NCBI GenBank assembly: GCA_037043455.1
Contig: JAWPHD010005105.1
Location: forward strand, 62,001-126,000
DNA: 64,000 nucleotides
From: Cyrtodaria siliqua
Taxonomy: Eukaryota > Mollusca > Bivalvia > Adapedonta > Hiatellidae
Direction of reading: 5' to 3'
Part shown: positions 35,932 to 45,570 of the stretch, piece after piece
How positions within the stretch are numbered: position 1 is the first letter of the stretch
Layout of the letters: each line of letters opens with the position of its first letter
Notes under the pieces: generated by a model
Database searches by the model: none
Told to the model about the DNA's origin: nothing
What the model saw: only the letters and a program-made list of their open reading frames with translations
Translations under genes and position numbers: made by a program

Positions 35932-36063
35932 CTCGTTCCCATTCCATATAAGATTTATGAAACTCGTTATGAATTATTTTTAATTTTAACTCGCCAAAAG
36001 GCTCGTTAAAATTAAAATAATTCATTACTCGTTTCATAAATCTTATATGAAATGGGAACTCGT
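35932..36063. repeat. Large foldback with ~60 bp arms
   Basis: Left arm 35932-35995 and right arm 36001-36063 are near-complementary (CATATAAGATTTATGAAAC on both when the right is reversed). Only a few bases of loop separate them, so the DNA or RNA would fold into one long hairpin. Confidence 0.85.
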
Positions 36064-36164
36064 TTAAGGTCCTCCATATATGAAATTTGAACCCTCTACT
36101 CTATAGGGCCAAAAAGAAAAATAATTTAGCGCTCATTTTAACACAGTTTTTGAAGACGGTACAT

Positions 36165-36700
36165 GTATTTAAGTAGTATTGACTCCGACCCATGGTCAGT
36201 TAGAGAGCTGGAAGTTATTGGCCTTAATACGGACAAAGACAAAGAGGTTATATATGAAATGTAAACACTCTGCTCCAAAGAATAAAAAAAGGTATAAGAA
36301 TTTAACGCAAACCTTAACAAAACCTTATCAAAAACCTTAACCAAAATCTTAACCAAAAGCGTAACGCTAACATATTGCATTGTAACTTTCTTGTCCTTGG
36401 GGTTAGAATGTTCAAATTTTATATATAACCTCCTGGTCATTGTCTTTCCTAATGCCAATAACTTCCAGCCCTTCAATTGACCCTGGGTCGGAGTCAATAT
36501 CACTTAAATACATGTACCGTCAATATTTGCATTACAATTTACGTGACGATACATGTATTTAAGTGGCATTGACTCGAACCCAGGGTCAGTTGGAGGGTGG
36601 AAGTTATTGGCATTAAGACGGACAATGACCAAGAGGTTATATATGAAATTTCAACATTCTACTCCCAAGGACAAAAAAGCTATATTACAATGTGTTGACG
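36165..36700. repeat. Three alternating copies of a ~135 bp repeat
   Basis: Copy 1 (+, 36165-36290), copy 2 (-, about 36370-36520) and copy 3 (+, 36548-36700) share ACATGTATTTAAGT, an ATTGACTC...ACCC.GGTCAGT block, GGAAGTTATTGGC and GAGGTTATATATGAAAT. Between copies 1 and 2 lies (ACCTTAACCAAA)n-like simple sequence (36300-36360). A weaker relative lies at 35380-35450. Confidence 0.8.
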
Positions 36701-36763
36701 CCGTCGAGCCCGCCAACATAAGCGGCGCCTGTCTCGCATTTTTTCAAAAGGCGAGACAACAAT

Positions 36764-37107
36764 TGTCACAACTTTTCTGTCATTGCTGAACCTTTGACAA
36801 ATGTATTGAGTAAAAGAAGTAAATTTGTTTGGACTGAAAAATGCCAACATTCATTTGATAAATTAAAAGCCATACTAATGAGTGCACCAGTGCTTTCAGC
36901 ACCAAATTCTGAATTTCATTAGCAGTTGATGCTAGCGACATTGGTGCTGGTACAGTACTTCTGCAAGAAGACAACACTGGTGTTGATTATCCAGTTTGTT
37001 ACTTTTCGAAAAAGAAAAAGTTCAACAAGCATCAGAACAATTATTCAACTGTTGAAAAAGAGTGTCTTTCACTCATTTTGGCATTACAACATTTTGAAGT
37101 GTACTGA
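36764..37107 (+). pseudogene. pol: RT thumb / RNase H fragment of gypsy B
   Basis: CHNFSVIAEPLTNVLSKRSK and FVWTEKCQHSFDKLKAIL are the RT connection region. After a frameshift near 36920 the RNase H core DASDIGAGTVLLQED (first Asp), CYFSKKKKFNKHQNNYST and EKECLSLILALQHFEVY (Glu) follows. It breaks off before the second Asp, at about 37107. This is the continuation of the RT fragment that ends at 29913. Confidence 0.88.
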
Positions 37108-37135
37108 AACGCCGATATCTTTGGCTGTTAAATTA

Positions 37136-38260
37136 GGCCACAAAAAAATAATAACCTGGTTCTCAGGCCACTTTTTCTGAGAAGAGATGCGGGCGGGCGC
37201 ACTTTTTTTTACAATTTTACAGTGGTCAACAGAAACGCGGGCGATTTTTTTTTTATCCAAACTTTTAATTCCAATACATGTATTGATGCAAAATATCTCG
37301 AAGTACATGTGCAATAACCAGTTGGATCAGCTCATCTCTATTGCCGATCATTACCTTATCATTTCTTCCCGACTTATGCTTCTTTCAATCACAATAAGTC
37401 CGTTTATTTGTATTTATTGCATGTTGTTGTGAGACTTTGTCGATTAGACGCTTGAATAAATCGCCTGTTCTGTAGCACCTACTAGTTCCAAGCGTCTCAA
37501 GCGTCTCAATCTCCTAGATTGGTACCCGTACGACTGCAACACTCACAAGCTAGCGAGCAGAGCGGCAGATAGTCGGCCGCGCACCAGTCTACCGACAAGG
37601 TGTACCGGAAGTAAATCAAATCCCATTGAGTCCAATGCTATATTGACAAAGTTTTCTAGTTAGCCATTTTTCAAAATGAAATTCAAACTAAGATTCACTT
37701 ACATGTTCTTAGTCATGAGACCTGCCTCTCTAGAAAACTGCTGAGAATAGTAGGGGTCATGTGGCATATAAGAAAAATAAAATTCTGATCTTTGTTGATA
37801 CCGTGAACAAACTGCATTCATTCGGCACCTCTTAAATGTGTTCTACTTTCACTTTCAAAACTGTCAAGTTGATAAATAAAATCATCATACAACCATGCAA
37901 ATGGTTTTAAGCTATCACAAACATGTCAATAAAGTCATTTCAGCCAGAAAAACAGGCCTTAAATACTCAAAAATGCCTTTTATCACAAAAAAAGTTAGGG
38001 ATTATATATTTGGGAACTCCTTTCGACTACACCAGGCATGAATACCATAGTGATTTACTTCCGGTACACCACAAGGGGATTCCTCTGAGATAGTTGCATG
38101 TAAAAACCGGAACAAAATTTTAAGCGGAACTTTTTCTTCGAAATTTCGATAGCGCATTTCCAATTTTTATTTTATTACTTTTGAGATAAAATCGGCAATG
38201 CGGCACCAAAAAAAGACATGCGGGCGGGCCTGAGAACCAGGTATTTAATTTTTTATGGCC
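37136..38260. mobile_element. 1.1 kb inverted-repeat element with TTA duplication
   Basis: The left end (GGCCACAAAAAAATAATAAC, then CTGGTTCTCAGGCC) is mirrored at the right end (revcomp GGCCATAAAAAATTAAATAC then CTGGTTCTCAGGCC). TTA borders both ends (37133-37135, 38261-38263). TTA/TAA target duplications are typical of PIF/Harbinger transposons. No transposase frame is present, so it would be non-autonomous. A second inverted-repeat element appears nested within (37599-38070). Confidence 0.72.
37599..38070. mobile_element. Nested 472 bp inverted-repeat element
   Basis: GGTGTACCGGAAGTAAATC (37599-37617) and its exact reverse complement (38052-38070) are 19 bp inverted repeats. ACAAG occurs just outside or overlapping both ends (37595-37599; 38071-38075), a possible target duplication. 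The interior has no coding capacity. Confidence 0.65.
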
Positions 38261-38263
38261 TTA

Positions 38264-38895
38264 CGGCCACGTAAAGCGCATTCGAACTGCGATCATGGCC
38301 AAGCTTCTGATCTATGTTCTATAAAAAGATATGAAACGTTGGGCTTTACCCCAATATTGATTACACAATGCACGCGTGACATACTTTATCATAGAGGATA
38401 TTTGTTGATTTGGAGTGAATAAATATAGGATATGTGTTTGTTTGTTTGGAGTGAATATAGGATTTAATCAACGATTTCGTTGGAAAGTATATAATAAATG
38501 CATATATTACAACTACGGAAGAAGTGTACGCGCAAAATACACAATCACTTCTCCGTCTTATTCCCAAGGATAGGCCCCATGTTGGTACTTACTATACCAA
38601 GTTCTGTACCCGGTGTCCTCCTAAGAAAAGAAGGGGGCTGGGGGGCTTCCGGGTGTGGGGTTTTGAACAAAATGCACCCCCACAAATGGGTTGTATTTTC
38701 GTGGTTTTGTAAGAATGGGGTAAGGATTTCTTTCGCGGGGGCATGGGGAGGATATGGGGGAGTGGGTACACAAATTCAACTAGAGAAGTGTGGGGGTGGG
38801 GTAACGAACAAAAAAGCGGGGTATGTTGGCTCGAGTGGCCCGAGATTTTTTTTCAGTTTTTTTCCCCTAATACTTTTTTATTAGGAGGTGGTAAG
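38264..38895. other. Intergenic DNA with a G-rich patch
   Basis: No gene. 38625-38820 has repeated G-runs (GGGGGCTGGGGGGC, GGGTGTGGGG), which could form quadruplexes. Short frames here are low complexity. Confidence 0.45.
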
Positions 38896-40624
38896 TAGGG
38901 GTGTCACGATATCAGAAACCAATATCGCGATATATTGCAATATTTATTAAATTATCGCGATATATATCGCGATATATTGCCTTAATCTTCTGCATGCATT
39001 TGTGAGCTGTATTTCTTCTTTAGTTCTTCATGACAAGTATAAAACATAGTACAGTTAAAACATTTTATAATGCTTTAGGATGCACAGCTTTTGACTAGAA
39101 CAAGAACATGAGAAACAAAACAAAACTCATTTTGCATAGTACAGTAGACAGTACTAGACACGCACAGTCACATTAAGTAGTGTTCTAAAAGTGTTCGCTT
39201 TATTTTGAAAGACATATATTTTAGACGGCGTAGAAAGGCAGAATCACCCTACTTTGAAATGGCAATTATTCAATAATGCTTGTGAAAACAGGCTTACCGG
39301 TACATATTCGATGATTGATAATTCATCATGTAAGATCGCACCTCGGCTGCAGTACAGACACACTTTAGTGTTTGCCCTAATTTTTCCTCCAATCAGACGG
39401 TGAGGAATTTTATTAATTATTATAAGTTATTGGTGTTATTATAACACTAGCTCTCTTATTTTCTGCTTCTTCGGAGTCAGAAATAAATGACTACCTCACA
39501 CAGTGCATCCCCAACACACAGGCCGTTTCGTAGACTGCGACGACATAAATGAAAATATATTTCTTTGCGCCATTTGTGTATTGAACATACATACATACAT
39601 AAATTAATAAAGTCCGTTACTCGACAGCACAAAAATAGAACGTCAACACAAAATATCACAATGCGCAATGTCCGGTAAGTTTTGACTGAACGATAACCCA
39701 GGTTAAAATACGCGCTGTTTATGTACATTTCGCCGATTTATAAATATTTAAATTATCCTCATTAAAATTATATTTCTTTGCTCTTTAAAACGTGCGTAAA
39801 ACAAAATTATTTTAACAAACAACAAACACAAATAAAAAACAACGTCAACAAACACAAATAAAGTCAATTTTATTTTTGCCGATTTTATATTTTTTACATG
39901 TTTGAGCGCTAGCATTTGTTTTATCTCAGTTCAGTCTAATTAACCGGTAATCAATCAGAAGCCGGTAGCAATCAATTAAACAGTTAATCCAATAAAGTCA
40001 TAATAGTCTCCACCTGCAAAAAGCATCATAAACTTCAAAGATAATCGTTAAATTATTAACACAATAGCAGCGATTAGATTACACAGTGACACCATTTACA
40101 GACAGGTTATTTTCGGCTCTGTGCCACAAGCTGTGACAGCAGCGAATTTGATTGGTCGAGAGGCGATCAAGGTCGTCAGGCAAGGTGTCAATCACTGTTG
40201 TGCAGCGCGTGATGTTTGGGCTATCGAAAATAGGTACATGTGTACTGGATTGATGCTTGGAAGCAAATACACGCGCGTTATAAAAACGCACAGGTGGTAA
40301 ATTAGCTGCGTCAGAATTGGGTCAAATTGAATTACCATGCGTCAAAACGCGCGTGTACGCGTCTATTGAGAACCTATAATAATAATGTATAAATAAAATG
40401 GCTGGACGACGCAGCTTCGTGGAGTGGTACAAGTTTTTTTATTTCTCCCTTTCAAATAAGCGTGCAAAGATTAAAAGCCGCGGAAATACGATGGATATAA
40501 AAGAAAACACAACACACTTCATGAATATCGCGGAATACCGGTATGTACTTTTAATATCGCGATATTTTATCGCACGGGTGAATACCGCGATTTACCGGTA
40601 TACCGGTATATCGCGACACCCCTA
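38896..40624. mobile_element. Non-autonomous hAT-type transposon, 1.73 kb
   Basis: Terminal inverted repeats start TAGGGGTGTCACGATAT at 38896 and end ATATCGCGACACCCCTA at 40624. They are flanked by a perfect 8 bp duplication GTGGTAAG (38888-38895 and 40625-40632), which fits the hAT consensus nTnnnnAn. Subterminal regions are rich in ATATCGCGATAT palindromes, possible transposase-binding sites. No frame longer than about 80 codons and no transposase motif is visible, so it is probably an internally deleted derivative moved in trans. The exact duplication suggests a fairly recent insertion. Confidence 0.9.
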
Positions 40625-40632
40625 GTGGTAAG

Positions 40633-40996
40633 CCGCATATTTTCAGGTGATGTATTTTTTATATACATTTTTTAATCATGGGGTAGTCTGTACATTTTAC
40701 TGAAGTGAAGTATTTTTTATCATTATTTTTTATTTTAGCTTTTTTAATATGTTATGGGTAGGTGAGGGGTATTTGCAGATTGTTTTATGAGAAGGAGGTA
40801 AGAAATTGATTTCCAGGGGATATAGGGTTGTATTTTGTACATTTTTCCTGGTGGCACCGTGGCAGGCTATGAAGAAACGCTTTTCTATTATGTTTTGTTG
40901 TTGTTGCTGTTGCTGTTTTAAACTAGGGTGTATTCTGGACTTAAACATACATTTCCTAAAGCGGGGGCGTGGATCAATTAAAGCTTTCTATATCTA
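40633..40996. other. Short intergenic stretch
   Basis: No gene. It holds a (GTT/GCT)n triplet tract, TTGTTGTTGCTGTTGCTG, at about 40897-40914. Confidence 0.5.
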
Positions 40997-41520
40997 TGTT
41001 CCGTACAATACGTGAGTATTCTTACTTGTTTACATGACATGCATTGCATGTGTCTGTTTTGCTGTGGGCCACTTGAAGGCCACTGCCACTATAGTCTACT
41101 GTATAATACGTGAGTTTATACATACTAGTTAATATAACAGCATGGTATGTATCTGTTTGGGTGTGGGCAACTTGAAGCCCACTGCCTCTATGGTATTCTG
41201 TATAATACGTGGATATATCAATACCAGTTAACATGCCAGTTGCGGCCTGAATATGTTTGAGTGTGGGCAACTGGAAGCCCACTGTCTCTATGTCATTCTG
41301 TAAAATACGTGGGTATATACGTATGGCCAATAGTTGTATGAGTGTGAGTAGTTTGAAGCCCACTGACTCTACGTACTGTACAATACGTGGGTGCAACTTG
41401 AAGCCTTCTTCATCTATGTTCCGTACAATACGTGGGTATTCTTACGTATTAACATGACAGATATGACCTGTATCTGTTTGGGTGTGTGCAACTTGAAGCC
41501 CCTGCTCTATGTTCTGTACA
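40997..41520. repeat. Minisatellite, ~100 bp units
   Basis: The junction phrase TGTA(C/T)AATACGTG recurs at about 41005, 41101, 41200, 41299, 41378 and 41426. The phrase GGGCAACTTGAAGCCCACTG lies at a fixed place in each full unit. Full units are about 96-100 bp; two near 41300-41425 are shortened. The units are diverged. GGGC..CTTGAAGCCC is itself a small dyad. Confidence 0.85.
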
Positions 41521-42071
41521 CTATATGACATGGACGTAGCTGACCGATATTAAGTTGTAGGCCCAATCAATTGTGGTCCGCAGATGCGAAGTTTTTTGAG
41601 GATATTGGGGGCATGCTCTCTCAGATTACAAAATAAATAAAGATAATAAATCAATAAATAAATAAAACATTTAATAAAATGGTGCATTCTAACGAGTTTG
41701 GGAAGACATTTTTGGAGAATAAACAGAACTCCAAATCGTTATTTGGACGATTTCAAGATTTTTTGCGAAACGTTATTCTGAAACGTTATACTTTCCGAAT
41801 TATTTTACAACAAAACCCTCCACCCCACCCCCTTACACCCTCCACCCCATTTCACGTACACCCTCCCGAATTCCATTTTAATGCACTTTTAGATTTTTCC
41901 TATCAGGGAAAACTTAGTAGGATATATGTAATTACTGAGAGGATACACGCAAAACAATTATGCGCCTATCAATTATTTCCCCGCCGGGGTGGAGCTAAGG
42001 GTGACAACGGGCGTAAACAGGGAAATTAGATATATTGTTCAATTCCCACCATAGGAGCAACATTTTCAGGG
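41521..42071. other. Intergenic DNA
   Basis: No gene recognised. A C-rich tract (CTCCACCCCACCCCC and neighbours, about 41818-41870) lies inside a 116-codon frame (41679-42029) without known motifs. Confidence 0.45.
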
Positions 42072-42876
42072 TGTTACCCTCATACTGCTATATAAGTGTA
42101 CATGTGTGTTGATCCAGCTGTCAAGTTGGTTCTATTTATAGCACATATATAAATAGCCTATTGTGTACTATTGATTTTCAGGCCAGACTGTTTTGATTGA
42201 CAACCAGTATTTATATAATATTCTAGTAATTTCTAAATTATTCTTTACGTCATATGGTACATCATACTCATTCAAGGCTATTGGAAAATTCAAAAGTTTC
42301 TATGACATTCTATGAGGCATCATGTAACTATTAAGGTTATTTAAAAAAATACTTATTTATCTTACTGGAATATTCTAAATGTTTTATGACATTCTATGAC
42401 AGTATAAATACAGCCTTTTGGGGTTGTTGTTTGCGTTTTAGTATTCACAGTATTCGAATTTGAGTATCTGGTTCATTATTTGAATTGAGAATTTATTGGC
42501 TGCTATGAATTAAAAATATATTGCGAGAGGATAAAAGTATTGTACTCATCTATAATAAAAGTGGCAGTGGATTATTTGGACATTTGGACTATTGTGAATG
42601 GACTATTGTAAATTAATAAACCAGGGAGAAGTCAAATTGGATTAAATAGACACTTGGCAACTTTTATTAAAGGGACACTTGACAATTAGATTAAAGGGAC
42701 ACTTGTCAATATTATTTGGACTTTTATTTGTATATCGGATTTTAAAGACATACTGGATCCATTTTATGTATTTTCTGTAAGTAAATATTTTTTGTTGAAG
42801 TATTTGAATAAATTTGTTGATTATACTTTTTATTAAAGTTGTTGTTGATTTTACTTGTTAAATTTTACCCGTAACA
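42072..42876 (+). repeat. Orphan gypsy-type LTR
   Basis: Starts TGTTACCCTC and ends CCCGTAACA, with short inverted ends (TGTTAC/GTAACA). A TATA box (TGACAGTATAAATACAG) lies at about 42398-42414. TGGTAGTCCCCAATGTTG begins one base after the end (42878-42895) and could be a primer-binding site. Its 3' part resembles the gypsy B LTR. No gag or pol follows on the plus strand, so it is a solo or truncated copy; no clear duplication was found. Confidence 0.65.
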
Positions 42877-42895
42877 ATGGTAGTCCCCAATGTTG

Positions 42896-43763
42896 TTACC
42901 GGGTTTTGTCTCAAGTCCCTATCTCGACTCTAAATATATATATTTTAAAATTTAAGATTTAAAGCATGCGAAGAAGAGTTTTAAAGGAAAATTGCAAAGC
43001 ACGATTTGATTTCAAATTATTTTTTTTTGGAATTAATACTTGCATTGTTTGATAGTAATAGAAAATAATAGATTAGCATATTTCAACATGCATGCATACG
43101 GGTATTTTATTTTAGGGTGGACTTTGTGAAAAAGATTAGAAAGACTTGGCTTAATTTGTAATTTGTACCACACATATGCGTGCTAAATGCAATAACTCTT
43201 AAACAAATTATAATTGACGTGCTGCACGGCAACAGCTGTTATAGTGATACTACCACATAAAAGGAGGCGCTTGCTCCTAAAATTGCTATTTCAATTAGGT
43301 TGACTAATTAAATGACATTGCTGTTATTGCACATGTTGTTATGTCACTGAAGGAACTAGTGATATCCGTAGGTGTTAGTTGCATATTCACTCAGTGCATT
43401 ACAGTGATGACCCCCATTGATTTGATACTTGTAAATACTCTCTTTCGCAACGATGACTAGGGAGGGTGACATTGTCAATGCATGAATAGCTGATAAAGGG
43501 TAAACATATAGGCTGTTAAATCATGAAAATCTTTTAAACATAATATTTGATGGAAATCCGGAGATTGTATACTTAACTCCTGTTGTATTATTGTATATCC
43601 ACAGAGCGTGGGGGTTTCTATGTAACACAACACGTATAACTAGTTCTATGGTTTAGTTCCGACTGAAGCTTAACAATACATTTGGTCCATTCATCTCCTG
43701 CGCTCACACTTTCACCTGCCGACCTGATCTTGTTGCAATAACAGGTTGTAATTGGCTTGGCAT
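42896..43763. other. Intergenic DNA, no gene seen
   Basis: AT-rich and featureless. It may include the degraded 3' end of the minus-strand gypsy C, but no LTR was recognised. Confidence 0.4.
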
Positions 43764-44682
43764 TTATTCTTGAAATCTAAGTGGAGAACTGATTGCAACA
43801 TTTTGAGTTTCATTAGGGGGATTGTTATTCAACTGAGTGTCTGGGAATGTTGGTAATGTTGGGTGTGAATCATTGCTGCGTTCTTTTTGTAGGTGTGGGC
43901 CAATGTTGTCTTGTGACCTATTTATAAAACTCGTTATGTTGGGAAATAATCGTTGCTGGTTCCCAGTGCTTGTCTTTCTGAATGCGCACTGGTTCGCCAA
44001 TTTTCATGCATTCCTGTCATAAACTTATTTGCAAATCTTTCATTTTCTTTCTATCAGTTTTTGGATTGACTGTTTGAGGCGTAAGCTGCTTGTTAGTAGA
44101 AGGGAGAATTGACCTGAGTCGTCTGCCCACCAATAACTTTGCGGGTGACCAAGCACACTTTAAAGGTGTGTTTCTGTACTCCAACAATGGCAAATATGGG
44201 TCCCTTAATTTTTGCATCTTTTGCCTTTTGCAATCTTAACATATACTTGAAGTGTCATGAGATATTCCAGTCCTTGAGAAATGTCTGAAGCACGATACAT
44301 TGTCAGTTTTCAATTTCTCGCATATTCAGAATCTACTGAAATAAACTTTCAGTTTCCTGATGATCGCAATTGTCTTAGTGCTAGGCAGTAGGTCAATCTC
44401 AAAGTAACGAGTGTATGCGTCTACAAGAACCATAAAATCTTGATCGTCCCAGTTAAACAAGTCGCAAGATAAATTCTGCCATGGTCTGTCTGGTATGTCA
44501 TGTGGATGTAATGGCTCTTTGGTGTTTGAGTCTTTGTGCGTATTGCAAATTTGGCAAAATAGCACATAATCAGCAAGTTGCTTTGACATAGATGGCCAAA
44601 ACATAATGTCTCTAGCACGGCCGGTCGTCTTTTTTGCTCCAAAATTACCGATGTGTACGGCCTCTATCATATCTTGTCTCAT
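43764..44682 (-). pseudogene. pol: Integrase of gypsy C, broken
   Basis: The zinc domain shows H-IGNFGAKKT, RARDIMFWPSM, then YVLFCQICNTHK (C-x2-C). The core has LSCDLFNWDDQDFMVLVDAY (first Asp) and TRYFEIDLLPSTKT, and stops at about 44326. A TDN (likely second Asp) follows in another frame. The Glu region seems lost before DPYLPLLEYRNTPLKCAWSP (about 44200), the usual post-core block. A further frame (44000-43764) gives the polar C-terminal tail. Confidence 0.85.
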
Positions 44683-44822
44683 TGATTTTGGTATAACAAT
44701 TTGGTGTCCCTTTAGAATAATGTCATTTGCACATGATAACTCATCTCTGTGATTCCAATACTCTAATATAGTCTTAGAACAACTCTGTCTTTCGTTAGCC
44801 CAACCTTTTTAAATCGTATTTG

Positions 44823-45315
44823 TCAAAGTCTGCATTTGACTGTCTTTGCGTGTAGCGTCTTGAATCTGCTGTATTTTTGAGTCACTGGTAAGGATTTTAG
44901 TACGGTATGTACATGAGTGTCAAGGCCTTCTATCATGCCTGGGAATGTGTCACTGACATAATTTCGACTCAGTGTATTACCGAGTGGAATATGTTTACCG
45001 CGGCAATGTATCACGGTCGAAATTTTGTAGCTGTAGCAAAATATGGATTACCCTTGGAGGGGCGCTACAGAGGGGCTTTTTCATTATTGAAACAATACTT
45101 TTACAGTCAGATTCGACAACTGTACGTCTCCCGTAAATATAATGCTTGAATCTAATGCATCCAAACAAAATTGCAAGCATTTCTTTCTCTATTTGAGCAT
45201 AAACTATTTCTGTCGACCTTAATGTCTTTGATGCGTATGCTATCGGTTTCCCGTCCTGCAGACAGCAAACTCCAAGACCTTTAGACGACGCGTCTACCTG
45301 GTGTCGTAGTAACAA
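44823..45315 (-). pseudogene. pol: RNase H and linker of gypsy C
   Basis: QVDASSKGLGVCCLQDGKPI (first Asp), AYASKTLRSTEIVYAQIEKE (Glu) and VVESDCKSI (second Asp) form the RNase HI core, followed by PPRVIHILLQLQNFD. The frame shifts near 45000 and the linker continues with GKHIPLGNTLSRNY to 44823, where normally PGK..ADALSR marks the junction to integrase. Confidence 0.85.
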
Positions 45316-45360
45316 AGCACAGGGGCTTGTGTGATAACCGATTTTACCTTCTCGAAGGCG

Positions 45361-45565
45361 TCAGGCTGCGCACAATCCCATCGAAACTCTACATCTTTGC
45401 GCAACAGAGCAGAGCGATTGCTGGGGTTTTTCATTTCGATAATGGCACTCGTCGGCACTTATAATGTGACCGAAATATTTGACTTCTGTCAGAGCAATCT
45501 TGCATTTATCTGGGTTAAACCGTAAACCCGATTCTTTGGCCTTATTCAGCACGTTCTGCTGGTAT
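45361..45565 (-). pseudogene. pol: RT thumb of gypsy C (after the insert)
   Basis: LNKAKESGLRFNPDKCKIAL and TEVKYFGHIISADE are the RT region that follows the active site. The start at about 45565 is the exact point where foreign DNA begins. The frame breaks near 45450. Confidence 0.85.
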
Positions 45566-45570
45566 TGAAT

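Larger units (their letters stand above)
29918..36758. mobile_element. Composite 6.8 kb insert in gypsy B
   Basis: Everything between the split halves of the RT/RNase H region. ACAA occurs at both junctions (29914-29917 and 36756-36759) and may be a short target duplication. Contents in order: AT-rich DNA (29918-30640), an L1/Tx1-like LINE with internal deletion, a SINE fragment, a large foldback and three copies of an alternating repeat. The right edge is the stem TGTCTCGC...GCGAGACA (36730-36758). Whether one large element carried all this, or several insertions accumulated, cannot be decided here. Confidence 0.65.
27319..37107 (+). mobile_element. Ty3/gypsy retrotransposon B, split by a nested insert
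   Basis: A 5' LTR, a tRNA-Pro-like primer-binding site, gag with a CCHC knuckle, an RT fragment (to 29913) and an RNase H fragment (from 36764) lie in order on one strand. The RT thumb breaks at GMVCYYK and resumes after 6.8 kb at CHNFSVIAEPL, the expected next residues in this family, so the two parts are one element interrupted by 29918-36758. Protease and the N-terminal part of RT are deleted between the knuckle and the RT fragment. No integrase or matching 3' LTR was found; the tail ends at 37107. Confidence 0.85.

Noticed and set aside
38498..38884. 128-codon Gly-rich frame
   Set aside because: It arises from G-run DNA with no domain, and overlaps another frame with the same bias.
40398..40625. 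Transposase N-terminus of the hAT element
   Set aside because: 75 codons with no BED zinc finger or catalytic motif, running into the terminal repeat.
40997..41520. CRISPR-like or coding repeat
   Set aside because: Units of ~100 bp are diverged over the whole length without separate repeat and spacer parts, and stops occur in the frames examined.
27319..42876. One gypsy element bounded by the LTRs at 27319-27962 and 42072-42876
   Set aside because: The two LTRs are related only in their 3' parts, differ in length, and the second has its own candidate primer-binding site directly after it.
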